From an uncultured Gemmiger sp. (GTDB lineage: Bacteria > Bacillota > Clostridia > Oscillospirales > Ruminococcaceae): 37,978 bases of DNA. The position numbers were made by a program, and so were the translations under genes. Shown here one piece after another: positions 14,395 to 22,391 of the stretch. The stretch lies in assembly GCA_944382785.1 (NCBI GenBank), contig CALWNO010000025.1, positions 1-37,978 on the forward strand. Reading direction: 5' to 3'. Numbering within the stretch: position 1 is the stretch's first letter; each line of letters starts with the position of its first letter. The notes beneath the pieces are model-generated. The model saw only the letters and a list, made by a program, of their open reading frames with translations, was not told the origin of the DNA and made no database searches.

Positions 14395-14795
14395 GCAAAC
14401 CCCGTTTCCCATGGTGGAGCTACGCCAGGTCTATGGCCTACCGATACCCGGACCTGTGTGCAAAGGAAAAGGCTCTCCGTGACACGACGATCACGCCCAG
14501 CTACGGCGGGACGCCAGGAGGCGGCAGAGGGCGCACCGACAAGACCGCGGACGCCGCCCTTCGTGAGCTGCCCGAAGTCAACCGGCGAGAGCTGGAAGCT
14601 GTCCGCCAGGCCCTGAAGTACATTTCGACCCAAAAACACGCAGATGAACGCCTGCGGGTGATCAATCTCTACTACTGGCGCAAAACAAACACCCTGTACG
14701 GGGCGGCCATGAAAGTGGGATTCCATGAGCAGACGGTCAAAGAATGGAACCGGGAATTTATCAAAAAGATTGCCGAAAACTTTGGTTTGCTGTGA
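14391..14795 (+). CDS. ArpU/RinA-like late transcription regulator
   Basis: A 134-aa protein with the ArpU-type beginning (RFPWWSYARSMAYRYPDL), a helical middle, and a sigma-region-4-like C-terminal helix-turn-helix (LYYWRKTNTLYGAAMKVGFH). Members switch on packaging and lysis genes. It is the last early gene, and a promoter-like site with an extended -10 follows immediately, consistent with activation of the late operon. GTG start with the stop-start overlap GTGA; AAGGAGG lies 7 nt upstream. Confidence 0.8.
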   Translation: MSKPRFPWWSYARSMAYRYPDLCAKEKALRDTTITPSYGGTPGGGRGRTDKTADAALRELPEVNRRELEAVRQALKYISTQKHADERLRVINLYYWRKTNTLYGAAMKVGFHEQTVKEWNREFIKKIAENFGLL

Positions 14796-14801
14796 AAATG
14801 T

Positions 14802-14830
14802 ACTACAGAGCCTAAAAAGTGTGTTATAGT
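14802..14830 (+). promoter_or_regulatory. Candidate late promoter
   Basis: ACTACA at 14802-14807, 17 bp, TATAGT at 14825-14830, with TGT directly upstream as an extended -10. The -35 matches the consensus only in ACA, as expected for an activator-dependent promoter. It follows the ArpU-like gene by a few bases and points to the tRNAs and late operon. Confidence 0.5.
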
Positions 14831-14841
14831 AGCACCATCGA

Positions 14842-14870
14842 AGCCGCGGGCGAAAGCCCACGGCTTTTTT
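14842..14870 (+). terminator. Hairpin at the start of the late leader
   Basis: AGCCGCGGGC (14842-14851) pairs with GCCCACGGCT (14856-14865) around a GAAA loop with one mismatch, and a T-run follows. It lies only about 5 nt after the predicted late transcription start, so it is either the terminator of the early operon or an RNA element at the 5' end of the late transcript. Confidence 0.7.
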
Positions 14871-14944
14871 GATCGGCGGCGCAGCCGCACAAAGACCGTG
14901 GCCAGAGGCGGTATAGTTCCCTGGCAGCAGCCCGGCTCACGGGC

Positions 14945-14971
14945 AAGCCCCGAATCGACCCGGGGCTTTTT
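14945..14971 (+). terminator. Second hairpin before tRNA-Thr
   Basis: AAGCCCCG (14945-14952) pairs with CGGGGCTT (14961-14968), ending in TTTTT, one base before the tRNA. It looks like a terminator, yet the late operon lies beyond it. The stretch 14871-14944 between the hairpins contains small inverted repeats and no gene. Confidence 0.6.
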
Positions 14972-15047
14972 GCTGTCTTAGCTCAGATGGCAGAGCAGTC
15001 GTCTTGTAATCGACGGGTCTCGGGTTCAATTCCCGACGGCAGCTCCA
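14972..15047 (+). tRNA. Phage tRNA-Thr (anticodon TGT)
   Basis: A 73-nt cloverleaf plus encoded CCA. D stem GCTC/GAGC, anticodon loop CTTGTAA with TGT, T arm TCGGG/CCCGA with loop TTCAATT, acceptor GCTGTC/GGCAGC. The arms contain two mismatches (end of the acceptor and end of the anticodon stem), as seen in some phage tRNAs. It would decode ACA and wobble-related Thr codons. Confidence 0.9.
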
Positions 15048-15167
15048 AACCTTAATTGGCCATAGAACAAGACAAACAGGATAAGTCTTAAAAGGCGTGT
15101 GCGTGCACAGGCCTTTGTTGGCGGAAAATAGCACTCGAGGCGATGGCCGACCTGAATCCTGTTCCAT

Positions 15168-15243
15168 GTCGCCGTGGCGCAGTTGGAAGCGCACCTGCTT
15201 TGGGAGCAGGGAGCAGTGAGTTCGATCCTCACCGGCGGCACCA
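15168..15243 (+). tRNA. Phage tRNA-Pro (anticodon TGG)
   Basis: A 73-nt cloverleaf plus encoded CCA: acceptor GTCGCCG/CGGCGGC, D stem GCGC, anticodon loop TTTGGGA with TGG, T arm GTGAG/CTCAC. All stems pair (one G-T). The TTG of the HNH gene follows 20 nt downstream, so the tRNA and nuclease are probably on one transcript. The host tRNA used for integration is also Pro but reads CGG. Confidence 0.93.
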
Positions 15244-15262
15244 AACGAAAGAGGTGTTCCGC

Positions 15263-15619
15263 TTGACTCCTGAGTTCTTACGCTGGCTCTGCGGCCTGAT
15301 CGAGGCGGGTGATGTGCATCCGTTCTATGTGTCTCCGGAATGGCGGCATATTTCCAGCGAGGTGAAACGGATGGACCACAACGAGTGCCTGATCTGCAAG
15401 AACCGCGGCCGTTACCGCCGGGCGGATCTGGTGCATCACGTCAACCATCTGCGCCGGGCGCCGTCTCTGGCCCTGGATATCTGGTACACGGATGCTCAGG
15501 GACAGCAGCGGCGGAACCTGGTGAGCGTCTGCCGGGACTGTCACGAGACCGTGTGTCACCCGGAGCGGATGCACAAGGCAGCCTTTCGGCCGCCGCTGAC
15601 CGCCGAGCGGTGGGACTGA
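15263..15619 (+). CDS. HNH endonuclease
   Basis: A 118-aa His-Asn-His nuclease. Cys pairs CLIC (about 43-46) and CRDC (about 92-95) would bind a structural zinc; the catalytic region reads LVHHVNH, then N in RNLVSV and H in CHETVC. In HK97-like phages such a gene beside the terminase assists cos cleavage in packaging. Start: TTG 15263 with AGAGGTG 6 nt upstream; a GTG at 15254 is possible. The longer open frame runs through the tRNA and is not coding. Confidence 0.9.
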   Translation: MTPEFLRWLCGLIEAGDVHPFYVSPEWRHISSEVKRMDHNECLICKNRGRYRRADLVHHVNHLRRAPSLALDIWYTDAQGQQRRNLVSVCRDCHETVCHPERMHKAAFRPPLTAERWD

Positions 15620-15739
15620 CCGGCCGCGGGGAGAAAAAAGACTCCCCCGGTCAGAAATTTTCGACTTTTCGCAAAAATCGTTACTCGGGGCGTAGCATGC
15701 CTCTGGAGAGGCTTGCTCTTGTTACAAGGGGGTGTGGTT

Positions 15740-16117
15740 TTGGACCGTTACAAAGCCGAGCAACCGGCCAGGCCGTCCAAGGACTGGGCCAAGTCCAAGA
15801 CTTTCCGCGAACTCCGCAAGGACTTGCTGGACGACATCGAGTCTCGCGGCCTGTGCGGCAGCCACTTTGTGGACAAAGTGGACGAATATATGCGCCTGTG
15901 GGTGATCGCCCGGCAGCTGAATGACAACATCCAGCAGGATGGCGTGGTGATCCCGTACAAGAACGGCCAGAATCAATTCGGGACCACCGACAACAAATCT
16001 GTGAACGCCCTGGTCCGGGTGTCTGCTCAGATGCTCCAGATTTGGCGGGCCCTTGGTTTTGTGGACCAGGCTGTCAGCCAGCCGACGGATTCCGGCGGTG
16101 ATGATGATGAGCTGTAG
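15740..16117 (+). CDS. terS: Terminase small subunit, P27 family
   Basis: A 125-aa DNA-recognition subunit of the packaging motor. It has the P27-type helices (SKTFRELRKDLLDDIESRGL, VDEYMRLWVIARQLND) and the conserved stretch GTTDNKSVNALVRVSAQMLQIWRALGF. TTG 15740 with AAGGGGG 7 nt upstream is preferred; TTG 15713 behind GGAGAGG is the alternative. The gene overlaps the large subunit by 17 bp. The 120-bp gap before it has GC-rich inverted repeats and may contain the packaging site. Confidence 0.87.
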   Translation: MDRYKAEQPARPSKDWAKSKTFRELRKDLLDDIESRGLCGSHFVDKVDEYMRLWVIARQLNDNIQQDGVVIPYKNGQNQFGTTDNKSVNALVRVSAQMLQIWRALGFVDQAVSQPTDSGGDDDEL

Positions 16118-17777
16118 GATTCCCCCAGCGGTAAAAAACTACATCGACCTGATCCGATCGGGCAAGCCTCGCGCCTGCCCCGAACAAATCGCCCTAGTGG
16201 AGATGATCCAGAAGATCTTTGACACTGAGGATCTGATAGTCAACGAGGAGCGGCTGGCTCACTACCTGAGCCTTGCCAAATACTTCCCATTCAAAAAACT
16301 TTTCCCCTGGGAGGAGTTTATTGTCTGCCTCTGGCTTTGCACCTACGACGCCAAAGGTTTCCCACGGTTTAAAACATCGTTCAACATGGTGGGCCGCGGC
16401 GCCGGCAAGGACGGCCTGATCGGTTTTGTGGGTTTCTGCATGGTTTCGCCATACAATCCCATCCCCCACTACAACATAGACATCTGTGCCAACAACGAGG
16501 AGCAGGCAGTGACGCCCCTGAAGGACGTGGCCGAAGTCCTCGAGACTCCCAAAAACGAGAAAAAACTGAACCGCTTTTTCTACCACACCAAGGAGGTGGT
16601 GCAGGGCCGGAAAAACAAGGGCGTCATCAAAGGCCGCACCAACAACCCCAAGGGCCGGGACGGTATGCGGTCCGGTATGGTGGTGTTCAACGAGGTGCAC
16701 CAGTTCACCAACTACGACAACATTACGGTGTTCGTCACCGGACAGGGCAAAGTGGCCGAGCCGCGGGTGGGCATCTTTACTTCCAACGGTGATGTGTCCG
16801 ACGGGCCCCTGGATGACTACCTGGCCCGCAGCCGGCGGATTCTTTTTGACGGTGAACCAGACAACGGCTTTCTCCCATTTATCTGCTGCCTCGAAAAAAA
16901 GGAGCAGGTCCATGATCCGGAGAACTGGTGCATGGCCAACCCTTCCTTGTTCTATATGCCCCATCTCCAAAAGGAGATCGAGGACGAATACAAGGACTGG
17001 GTGGAAAATCCAGACCAGAACAGCGATTTCCTCACTAAGCGGATGGGCGTCCGTTCCGGCCGGAAAGAGCTGGCCGTCACCGACTACGACAACATCAAGG
17101 CCACCAACCAGCCTTTGCCTGATCTCACGGGATGGAGCTGCACTGTCGGTATCGACTATGCAGAGCTGACCGACTGGGCCGCCGTCAATCTCCATTTCCG
17201 GCAGGGGCCCAACCGGTTTGATATCAATCACGCCTGGATCTGCCGGGACAGCAAGACCCTGCACAAGATCAAGGCTCCATGGCGCAGCTGGGTGGAGTCC
17301 GGCCACTGCACCTTTGTGGAGGATGTAAGCATCCATCCCCGCCTGCTGGCTGATTACATCCAGGAAGCCGGCCGCAAATACAGCCTGCTGGGGCTGGCCA
17401 TGGATAACTACCGCTGGACGATGCTCAGCGCAGAACTGCGCCGCATCGGCTTTGATGCCAACGACAAGGACCGCGTCCACTTGGTGAGACCGTCCGACAT
17501 CATGCGGATTGACCCCATCATCCAGGACTGCTTCCAGCGGCATCTGTTTTGCTGGGGCGATAACCCCGCGCTCCGATGGGCAGTCAACAACACCAAGCGC
17601 GTCCGCAGCTCCAAGAGCATGGGCGTGGACACCGGAAACTTTATCTACGCCAAAATTGAGGCCCGCAGCCGCAAGACAGACCCATGGATGGCCCTGGTGG
17701 CCAGCATGACCATTGAGGACAAGCTGGGCGACGGCATGCAGGCAGAGCTCCCGACTGTGGGGGCTTTTATTTTCTGA
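16101..17777 (+). CDS. terL: Terminase large subunit
   Basis: A 558-aa packaging ATPase and nuclease (Terminase_1/HK97-type). The ATPase has a Walker A-like VGRGAGKD at 97-104 and Walker B in MVVFNEVHQF at 193-202; the nuclease domain begins with VGIDYAEL near 349, its first metal-binding Asp present. Start choice among three consecutive ATGs (16101, 16104, 16107) is not resolved. The full usual length is present, so packaging should be functional. Confidence 0.95.
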   Translation: MMMSCRIPPAVKNYIDLIRSGKPRACPEQIALVEMIQKIFDTEDLIVNEERLAHYLSLAKYFPFKKLFPWEEFIVCLWLCTYDAKGFPRFKTSFNMVGRGAGKDGLIGFVGFCMVSPYNPIPHYNIDICANNEEQAVTPLKDVAEVLETPKNEKKLNRFFYHTKEVVQGRKNKGVIKGRTNNPKGRDGMRSGMVVFNEVHQFTNYDNITVFVTGQGKVAEPRVGIFTSNGDVSDGPLDDYLARSRRILFDGEPDNGFLPFICCLEKKEQVHDPENWCMANPSLFYMPHLQKEIEDEYKDWVENPDQNSDFLTKRMGVRSGRKELAVTDYDNIKATNQPLPDLTGWSCTVGIDYAELTDWAAVNLHFRQGPNRFDINHAWICRDSKTLHKIKAPWRSWVESGHCTFVEDVSIHPRLLADYIQEAGRKYSLLGLAMDNYRWTMLSAELRRIGFDANDKDRVHLVRPSDIMRIDPIIQDCFQRHLFCWGDNPALRWAVNNTKRVRSSKSMGVDTGNFIYAKIEARSRKTDPWMALVASMTIEDKLGDGMQAELPTVGAFIF

Positions 17778-17792
17778 GAAAGGAGGTAGGAG

Positions 17793-19028
17793 ATGGATAG
17801 AAAAATCTGGCAGGCCTGGGACGGCAGCAGCCCTTTTTATGCCTCGCAAGCGTATCCGCGGGGCGTGCTCCAGGATGCAGGCTCCCAACTATTCACGTCC
17901 AAGGCCATACCCCTGGTAGGGTGCTCTGAGCTGTACATGGCGGCGGAGGAAATCCGCATCCGAGAGCTGGCGTTCACCTGCGCCACCAACCTGATCGCCA
18001 ACATCCTGGGCAACTGTGAGATGAAAACCTACGGCAGTGGACGGCCCATCAAGGGCGCCGAGTATTTCACCTGGAACGTATCGCCCAACCCATTCCAGAC
18101 TTCCAGCGAGTTCTGGCATACGCTGGTGTGCAAGTTGTTCCGTCATAATGAAGCCCTGGTCATCCCGCTGAAACGCAGCGGCCGAAACCAGCTGCTGATT
18201 GCAGACAGCTGGGAGGCCAGCCAGTTTGATCCAAACCGGGACACGACGTATTCCGGGGTGGTGGTCAATGGCTACCAGTATGCCCGGACTTTTGGCGAGA
18301 GCGAAGTTCTCCACCTGAAGCTCCAGCATATGGACACCGCTAAGGTGGTGGAGGCCATCAACCAGAGCTACTACAAGCTGTTTGAGGCGGCTTCCAAGTC
18401 GTTTAAAACGGGCTCTGGTGTCCACCTGAAAGTCCATGTGAGCCGGACCGAATCGGGGGACCCGAAATTTAAAGAAACCCTGGCCAAGATCATGGAGGAC
18501 CAGGTCAAGCCCTGGATCAACTCCGACCGCAGTGTCTTGCCCGAGTTCGACGGATACAACTACGAGAATTTGTGGCCGGACAACGGCAGTCAGACTTCCC
18601 GCGACATCCGGGAATTGGTGAACGACGTGTTCGACTTCACCTTCTCGGCGTTCTGCATCCCGTCGGCCCTGATCCACGGCACCGCCACCAACATGGCGGA
18701 GGTAGTCACCCAGATGATGACCTTCTGTATCGACCCTCTGGCGGCCATGATCAGCGAAGAAGCTACCCGCAAGCGCTACACCTTCCGCGATTGGCGGCGG
18801 GGCGACTTCCTCCAGCTGGACACCAGCACGGTCCAGCATTTTGACATCTTCGCCAACGCCAACAACATCGAGAAGCTGGTGGGCAGCGGCGCCTTCTCGA
18901 TCAACGAGATTCTGGCCGCCGCCGGCCGGTCTGAGCTGGACGAGGATTGGGCCCGGATGCACTGGCTGACCCTGAACATCAGCAACATCGAGCAGGCCGC
19001 GAGGGCGGCTGAAAACGAAACTCAGTAG
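17793..19028 (+). CDS. Portal protein, HK97 gp3-like
   Basis: A 411-aa protein that forms the dodecameric ring at one capsid vertex through which DNA passes. It carries the portal family blocks (ELAFTCATNLIANILGNCEM, FWHTLVCKLFRHNEALVIP, VFDFTFSAFCIPSALIHG) and the long C-terminal helix region. AAAGGAGG lies 8 nt upstream of the ATG. Length is normal. It sits in the standard order after the terminase and before the protease. Confidence 0.94.
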   Translation: MDRKIWQAWDGSSPFYASQAYPRGVLQDAGSQLFTSKAIPLVGCSELYMAAEEIRIRELAFTCATNLIANILGNCEMKTYGSGRPIKGAEYFTWNVSPNPFQTSSEFWHTLVCKLFRHNEALVIPLKRSGRNQLLIADSWEASQFDPNRDTTYSGVVVNGYQYARTFGESEVLHLKLQHMDTAKVVEAINQSYYKLFEAASKSFKTGSGVHLKVHVSRTESGDPKFKETLAKIMEDQVKPWINSDRSVLPEFDGYNYENLWPDNGSQTSRDIRELVNDVFDFTFSAFCIPSALIHGTATNMAEVVTQMMTFCIDPLAAMISEEATRKRYTFRDWRRGDFLQLDTSTVQHFDIFANANNIEKLVGSGAFSINEILAAAGRSELDEDWARMHWLTLNISNIEQAARAAENETQ

Positions 19029-19041
19029 AAAGGAGAAAACC

Positions 19042-19782
19042 ATGGACAAAAACACCCCCTATTTTTCCATGCAGGTGAACGACCAGCGGGCCGATATTTA
19101 CATTTTCGGCGACATCGTGGACGACCAGTGGTACTCTTCGGAGACCAGCGCTTACAGCCTGGTGAGGCAACTCCAGATCATGGACCCGGCGGTGCGGGAA
19201 ATCAACCTGCATATTGACTCCTACGGCGGCAGCGTGGCTGCTGGCTGGGGTATTTACAACGCCCTGCGCAACCGGCAGGACGTGACCATCCGCACCTTTG
19301 CCGACGGTTTTGTGGCGTCGGCAGCCATTTACCCGTTTCTTGCCGGTTCGGAGCGCATCGCCAGCAGCACCTCGGCCTTTTACTTTCACCCCGCCAGCAT
19401 GGAGGCCAGCGGCTATGCTGAGGACCTGCGCAAGGCGGCAGACGAGGCCGAGTCCATCACCAAAATCGGGCTCAATGCCTTTGTGGACGTTGCCGGCATC
19501 AGTCTGGAACGTGCCCAGCAGCTGATCGACTCGAAAACCTGGTACAGCCCGGCGCAGATCCTCGATCTGGGCATTGCCACCTCTGTGAGTGGCCGCAGCC
19601 AGAGGCTCGGCACGCAGCAGAGTGTCCGGGAAATGGTGGTCAAGCAGCTGCTCGGCATCAACCCGCCCCCTGTGTTCCGGGAGGCAACACCTCCGCCTGC
19701 TGCCCAGCAGACACCGTCTCCCCCCAAAACCGAGCATCCCAGCCTGATGCAGATGCTCGCATCCATCACCACGAAAGCCTGA
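19042..19782 (+). CDS. Prohead protease, Clp (S14) type
   Basis: A 246-aa head maturation protease of the ClpP fold. The family blocks are the INLHIDSYGGSVAAGWGIYN oxyanion region, the nucleophile in DGFVASAA (Ser about 93), and FYFHPAS with His about 116. The C-terminal 40 residues form a Pro-rich tail. It would process the capsid or scaffold during maturation. AAAGGAG is 8 nt upstream. A hairpin with a T-run covers its stop codon. Confidence 0.93.
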   Translation: MDKNTPYFSMQVNDQRADIYIFGDIVDDQWYSSETSAYSLVRQLQIMDPAVREINLHIDSYGGSVAAGWGIYNALRNRQDVTIRTFADGFVASAAIYPFLAGSERIASSTSAFYFHPASMEASGYAEDLRKAADEAESITKIGLNAFVDVAGISLERAQQLIDSKTWYSPAQILDLGIATSVSGRSQRLGTQQSVREMVVKQLLGINPPPVFREATPPPAAQQTPSPPKTEHPSLMQMLASITTKA

Positions 19783-19807
19783 TTCTGTCGGGCTTTTGCT
19801 TTTTTTC
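19774..19807 (+). terminator. Weak hairpin before the capsid gene
   Basis: AAAGCC (19774-19779) pairs with GGCTTT (19791-19796), with a short extra GA/TC pairing inside, followed by GCTTTTTTT. It is in the middle of the late operon, so it probably attenuates or protects the message instead of ending it. Confidence 0.45.
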
Positions 19808-19823
19808 AGAAAGGAGATCAACC

Positions 19824-21350
19824 ATGTCCAACCCCATGTCGCACAACCCTGACCTGAACGAGACCGGCCAGGAGATTCAGCAGCGGATTGCTGACGCTCT
19901 GAAAAACAACGATGCAGCCAAGTTTGCCCAGGCGTTCAACGAGAACCTGGACTTCAAGGCTCAGATCCTGAAAGAGGAGTTTGACGCCAAGATCGCAGGC
20001 ATCCAGCAGAGCATGGACAACAGCACCCTCAATACGCGCGGCGTCCGCCAGCTGACCAGCAAGGAGCGCACCTACTGGCAGAAGATCATCGATGCTATGA
20101 AGTCCAACAGCCCCAAGCAGGCCCTGGCCAACATCGACGACGTGCTGCCCGAGACCGTCATCGACTCGGTTTTTGAGGATCTGCGCATTTCCCACCCGCT
20201 GCTGGACGTCATCAACTTCCAGCCCACCACCGCCACCACCACCTTCCTGACCAATGCCAACGGCATCAATATGGCCGCCTGGGGCCCTCTGTGCGACGAG
20301 ATCGTCAAGGAGATAGTCTCCGGCTTTAAGTCGGTGCAGACCGGTCTGTTCAAGCTGTCGGCCTTTATCCCCATCTGCCAGGATATGCTGCAGCTGGGCC
20401 CCGAGTGGCTGGATCGTTACATCCGCGAGATTCTGGGCGACGCGCTGTACAACGGCCTTGAGAATGGCATCATCAACGGCGACGGCAACAACCAGCCCAT
20501 CGGCATGATCCGCCAGGTGGGCGACGATGTCACGGTCGTGGGCAATGCCTATCCCTCCAAGTCTCCCGTCGCCGTCAGCGACCTGGGCGTCCAGTCTGTG
20601 GCCAATCTGATGTCCCTGCTGGCCGTCAACCCCATGGGCAAGCCCCGCCGGGTGGACGACCTGATCCTGGTGGTAAATCCCCAGGATTACTACCGCCGGG
20701 TGATGCCTGCCACCACCATCATGGCGCCTGACGGCACCTACCGCAATGACGTACTCCCTTATCCTGTGCAGGTGATCCAGAGCCCCTTTGTGGCTCTTGG
20801 CACGGCTGTGTTCGGCATTGCCTCCCGGTATTTTGCGGCCATCGCCACCGGCTCCAGCATGGCGGGCCGGATTGAGTATGACGACTCCTACCGCTTCCTG
20901 GAGGACGAGCGCGTCTACAAGATCAAGCTGCTGGCTAACGGCTTCCCGATGGACAACAACGCTTTCCTGCTGCTTGACATCAGCGGGATGAACCCCTTGG
21001 TCTTCAAGACCCAGACCGTGGCCGCCCCCGCAGCCTCCACCAATGCCAACTTGGCGTCGCTGTCCATCTCTGGCGGCAAGCTGAGCCCCGCCTTTGCGGC
21101 TGAGACTGACACCTACACCATGAGCACCACCAAGACCAGCGGCACCATCACCGCTGTGCCTGCTGACAACAACGCCAGCGTCGTGATCCAGGCCAACATC
21201 AACTCTGCTGGCAACAAGGAAGTGGCCAACGGCAGCGCCGTCACCTGGCAGGCCGGCTCCTCCAGCAACGTCATCACCGTCACCGTGACCGCCGAGGATG
21301 GCTCTACCAACGAGACTTACACCGTGACGGTCACCCAGAACAACTCTTAA
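19824..21350 (+). CDS. Major capsid protein with C-terminal cadherin-like domain
   Basis: A 508-aa HK97-fold capsid protein. Residues about 1-100 are a helical delta-domain-like region; about 105-395 form the HK97 fold (DDVLPETVIDSVFEDL, NGIINGDGNNQPIGM, RYFAAIATGSSMAG). From about 405 to 508 there is an added all-beta module (LASLSISGGKLSPAFAAE ... ITVTVTAEDGSTNETYTVTV) of the cadherin-like beta-sandwich type. Such modules on capsids are thought to project outward and may bind glycans. AAAGGAG lies 10 nt upstream. Confidence 0.92.
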   Translation: MSNPMSHNPDLNETGQEIQQRIADALKNNDAAKFAQAFNENLDFKAQILKEEFDAKIAGIQQSMDNSTLNTRGVRQLTSKERTYWQKIIDAMKSNSPKQALANIDDVLPETVIDSVFEDLRISHPLLDVINFQPTTATTTFLTNANGINMAAWGPLCDEIVKEIVSGFKSVQTGLFKLSAFIPICQDMLQLGPEWLDRYIREILGDALYNGLENGIINGDGNNQPIGMIRQVGDDVTVVGNAYPSKSPVAVSDLGVQSVANLMSLLAVNPMGKPRRVDDLILVVNPQDYYRRVMPATTIMAPDGTYRNDVLPYPVQVIQSPFVALGTAVFGIASRYFAAIATGSSMAGRIEYDDSYRFLEDERVYKIKLLANGFPMDNNAFLLLDISGMNPLVFKTQTVAAPAASTNANLASLSISGGKLSPAFAAETDTYTMSTTKTSGTITAVPADNNASVVIQANINSAGNKEVANGSAVTWQAGSSSNVITVTVTAEDGSTNETYTVTVTQNNS

Positions 21351-21365
21351 CCTGGAGGCGGGACC

Positions 21366-21689
21366 ATGGACTGCACTCAGCTCCAGGCGTTCCTGCTGCC
21401 GGCAGTAAAAAACTACATCAATATCACCTGGGATGACCCGGCCACCGACTCCAAAGTCTGGGAGATGACCCTCTCCGGCATGGCCTACATCAACGACAAG
21501 GCTGGCCAGGACTGCGATTTTCTCACCCCAGGCCGGGCGCGCACCCTGCTGCTGGATTATGTCCGATATATGCGGGACGATGCCCTGGATATTTTCGAGG
21601 CCAACTATCTCCATCTAATCCTGGATCTCCAGAACTTCATGGCGGTGCAACAGTATGAGCAGAGTCAAACAGCCAACGCGACCGAATAA
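21366..21689 (+). CDS. Head-tail connector, gp6-like
   Basis: A 107-aa helical protein of the phage gp6-like (Phage_connect) group, with the typical run LQAFLLPAVKNYINITWDDP and RTLLLDYVRYMRDDALDIFEANY. It would form the ring below the portal. GGAGG lies 9 nt upstream of the ATG. The next gene starts 35 bp before its stop. Confidence 0.88.
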   Translation: MDCTQLQAFLLPAVKNYINITWDDPATDSKVWEMTLSGMAYINDKAGQDCDFLTPGRARTLLLDYVRYMRDDALDIFEANYLHLILDLQNFMAVQQYEQSQTANATE

Positions 21690-22047
21690 CGAGATCACTC
21701 AGCAGTTCAACGACGGCGTGGTACGGATCTACACCCTGACCGACTCCAACACCAACGGCCTGCAGCCGGTGCCCACCGGAACTCTGCGCCTGACCCTGCG
21801 CTATGAAGAACAGCGCCTGGGCATCAACCGCCTTTACCTGGCCAAACAGGCCCAGGTGGAGATCGAGCGGGTGATCCGGGTGCCGCGGCTGCCCATCAGC
21901 AACCAGGACGGCGCCGTCACAGAGGACGGCACCCAGTACGGGATCGAATCTGTCCAGTCTGTGGACGGCGTTTATCCGCCGTCCCTCGATGTGGCGCTCA
22001 AACGTATCACCCAGAACTTCAACGTGGAAGGAGGCATTCCGCCTTGA
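21655..22047 (+). CDS. Head closure (head-tail joining) protein
   Basis: A 130-aa beta-rich protein in the position of the head-completion or stopper protein (SPP1 gp16-like). It includes the pattern VVRIYTLTDSNTNGL and RLTLRYEEQRLGINR. It would close the head exit and join the tail. No strong ribosome site precedes the ATG at 21655; translation is probably coupled to the connector gene it overlaps. Confidence 0.65.
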   Translation: MSRVKQPTRPNNEITQQFNDGVVRIYTLTDSNTNGLQPVPTGTLRLTLRYEEQRLGINRLYLAKQAQVEIERVIRVPRLPISNQDGAVTEDGTQYGIESVQSVDGVYPPSLDVALKRITQNFNVEGGIPP

Positions 22048-22391
22048 CCTGGTATGAGCACGTCATTTCAGCCATCCAGACCGTTACCGACCAGGTGAGC
22101 CACGGGGGCCGGATGAAATCCACCCGGTATTTTGTCTGGCAGGAGGACGGGAGAAACGATTTTGAGGCCGACAACGTCCACGCCGAGAAAGCCTGGACCG
22201 GCAGCACCGATCTTTTCTCCAAAATCGAGCTTGATCCGTGGGCGGATCGGTACGAAACCGCCCTGGATGCGGACCCCTGCCTCACCTGGGAGCTTTCGAG
22301 CTGCGATTTTGACCCGGATACGGGGTTTTGGCACTGGGTTTGGGACTGGGAGGCAGTAGGCGATGGCCAAAGTGACAGCCAACGGGGCTGA
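22044..22391 (+). CDS. Neck or tail-terminator-type protein
   Basis: A 115-aa protein with many Trp and acidic residues. It starts at TTG 22044 with AAGGAGG (22028-22034) 9 nt before it, overlapping the previous stop. By position, between head closure and gp10-like protein, it is a head-tail joining or tail-end protein. No family recognised from sequence alone. Confidence 0.6.
   Translation: MTWYEHVISAIQTVTDQVSHGGRMKSTRYFVWQEDGRNDFEADNVHAEKAWTGSTDLFSKIELDPWADRYETALDADPCLTWELSSCDFDPDTGFWHWVWDWEAVGDGQSDSQRG

Noticed and set aside
15143-15262. Upstream extension of the HNH gene
   Set aside because: It runs through the tRNA-Pro gene; the ribosome site at 15250-15256 supports the later start.
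16194-17888. 564-codon minus-strand open frame opposite terminase
   Set aside because: It is antisense to a gene with full ATPase and nuclease motifs; its length reflects the codon bias of the real gene.
19818-21614. 598-codon minus-strand open frame opposite the capsid gene
   Set aside because: Gly/Val/His-rich antisense product without family features and no ribosome site.
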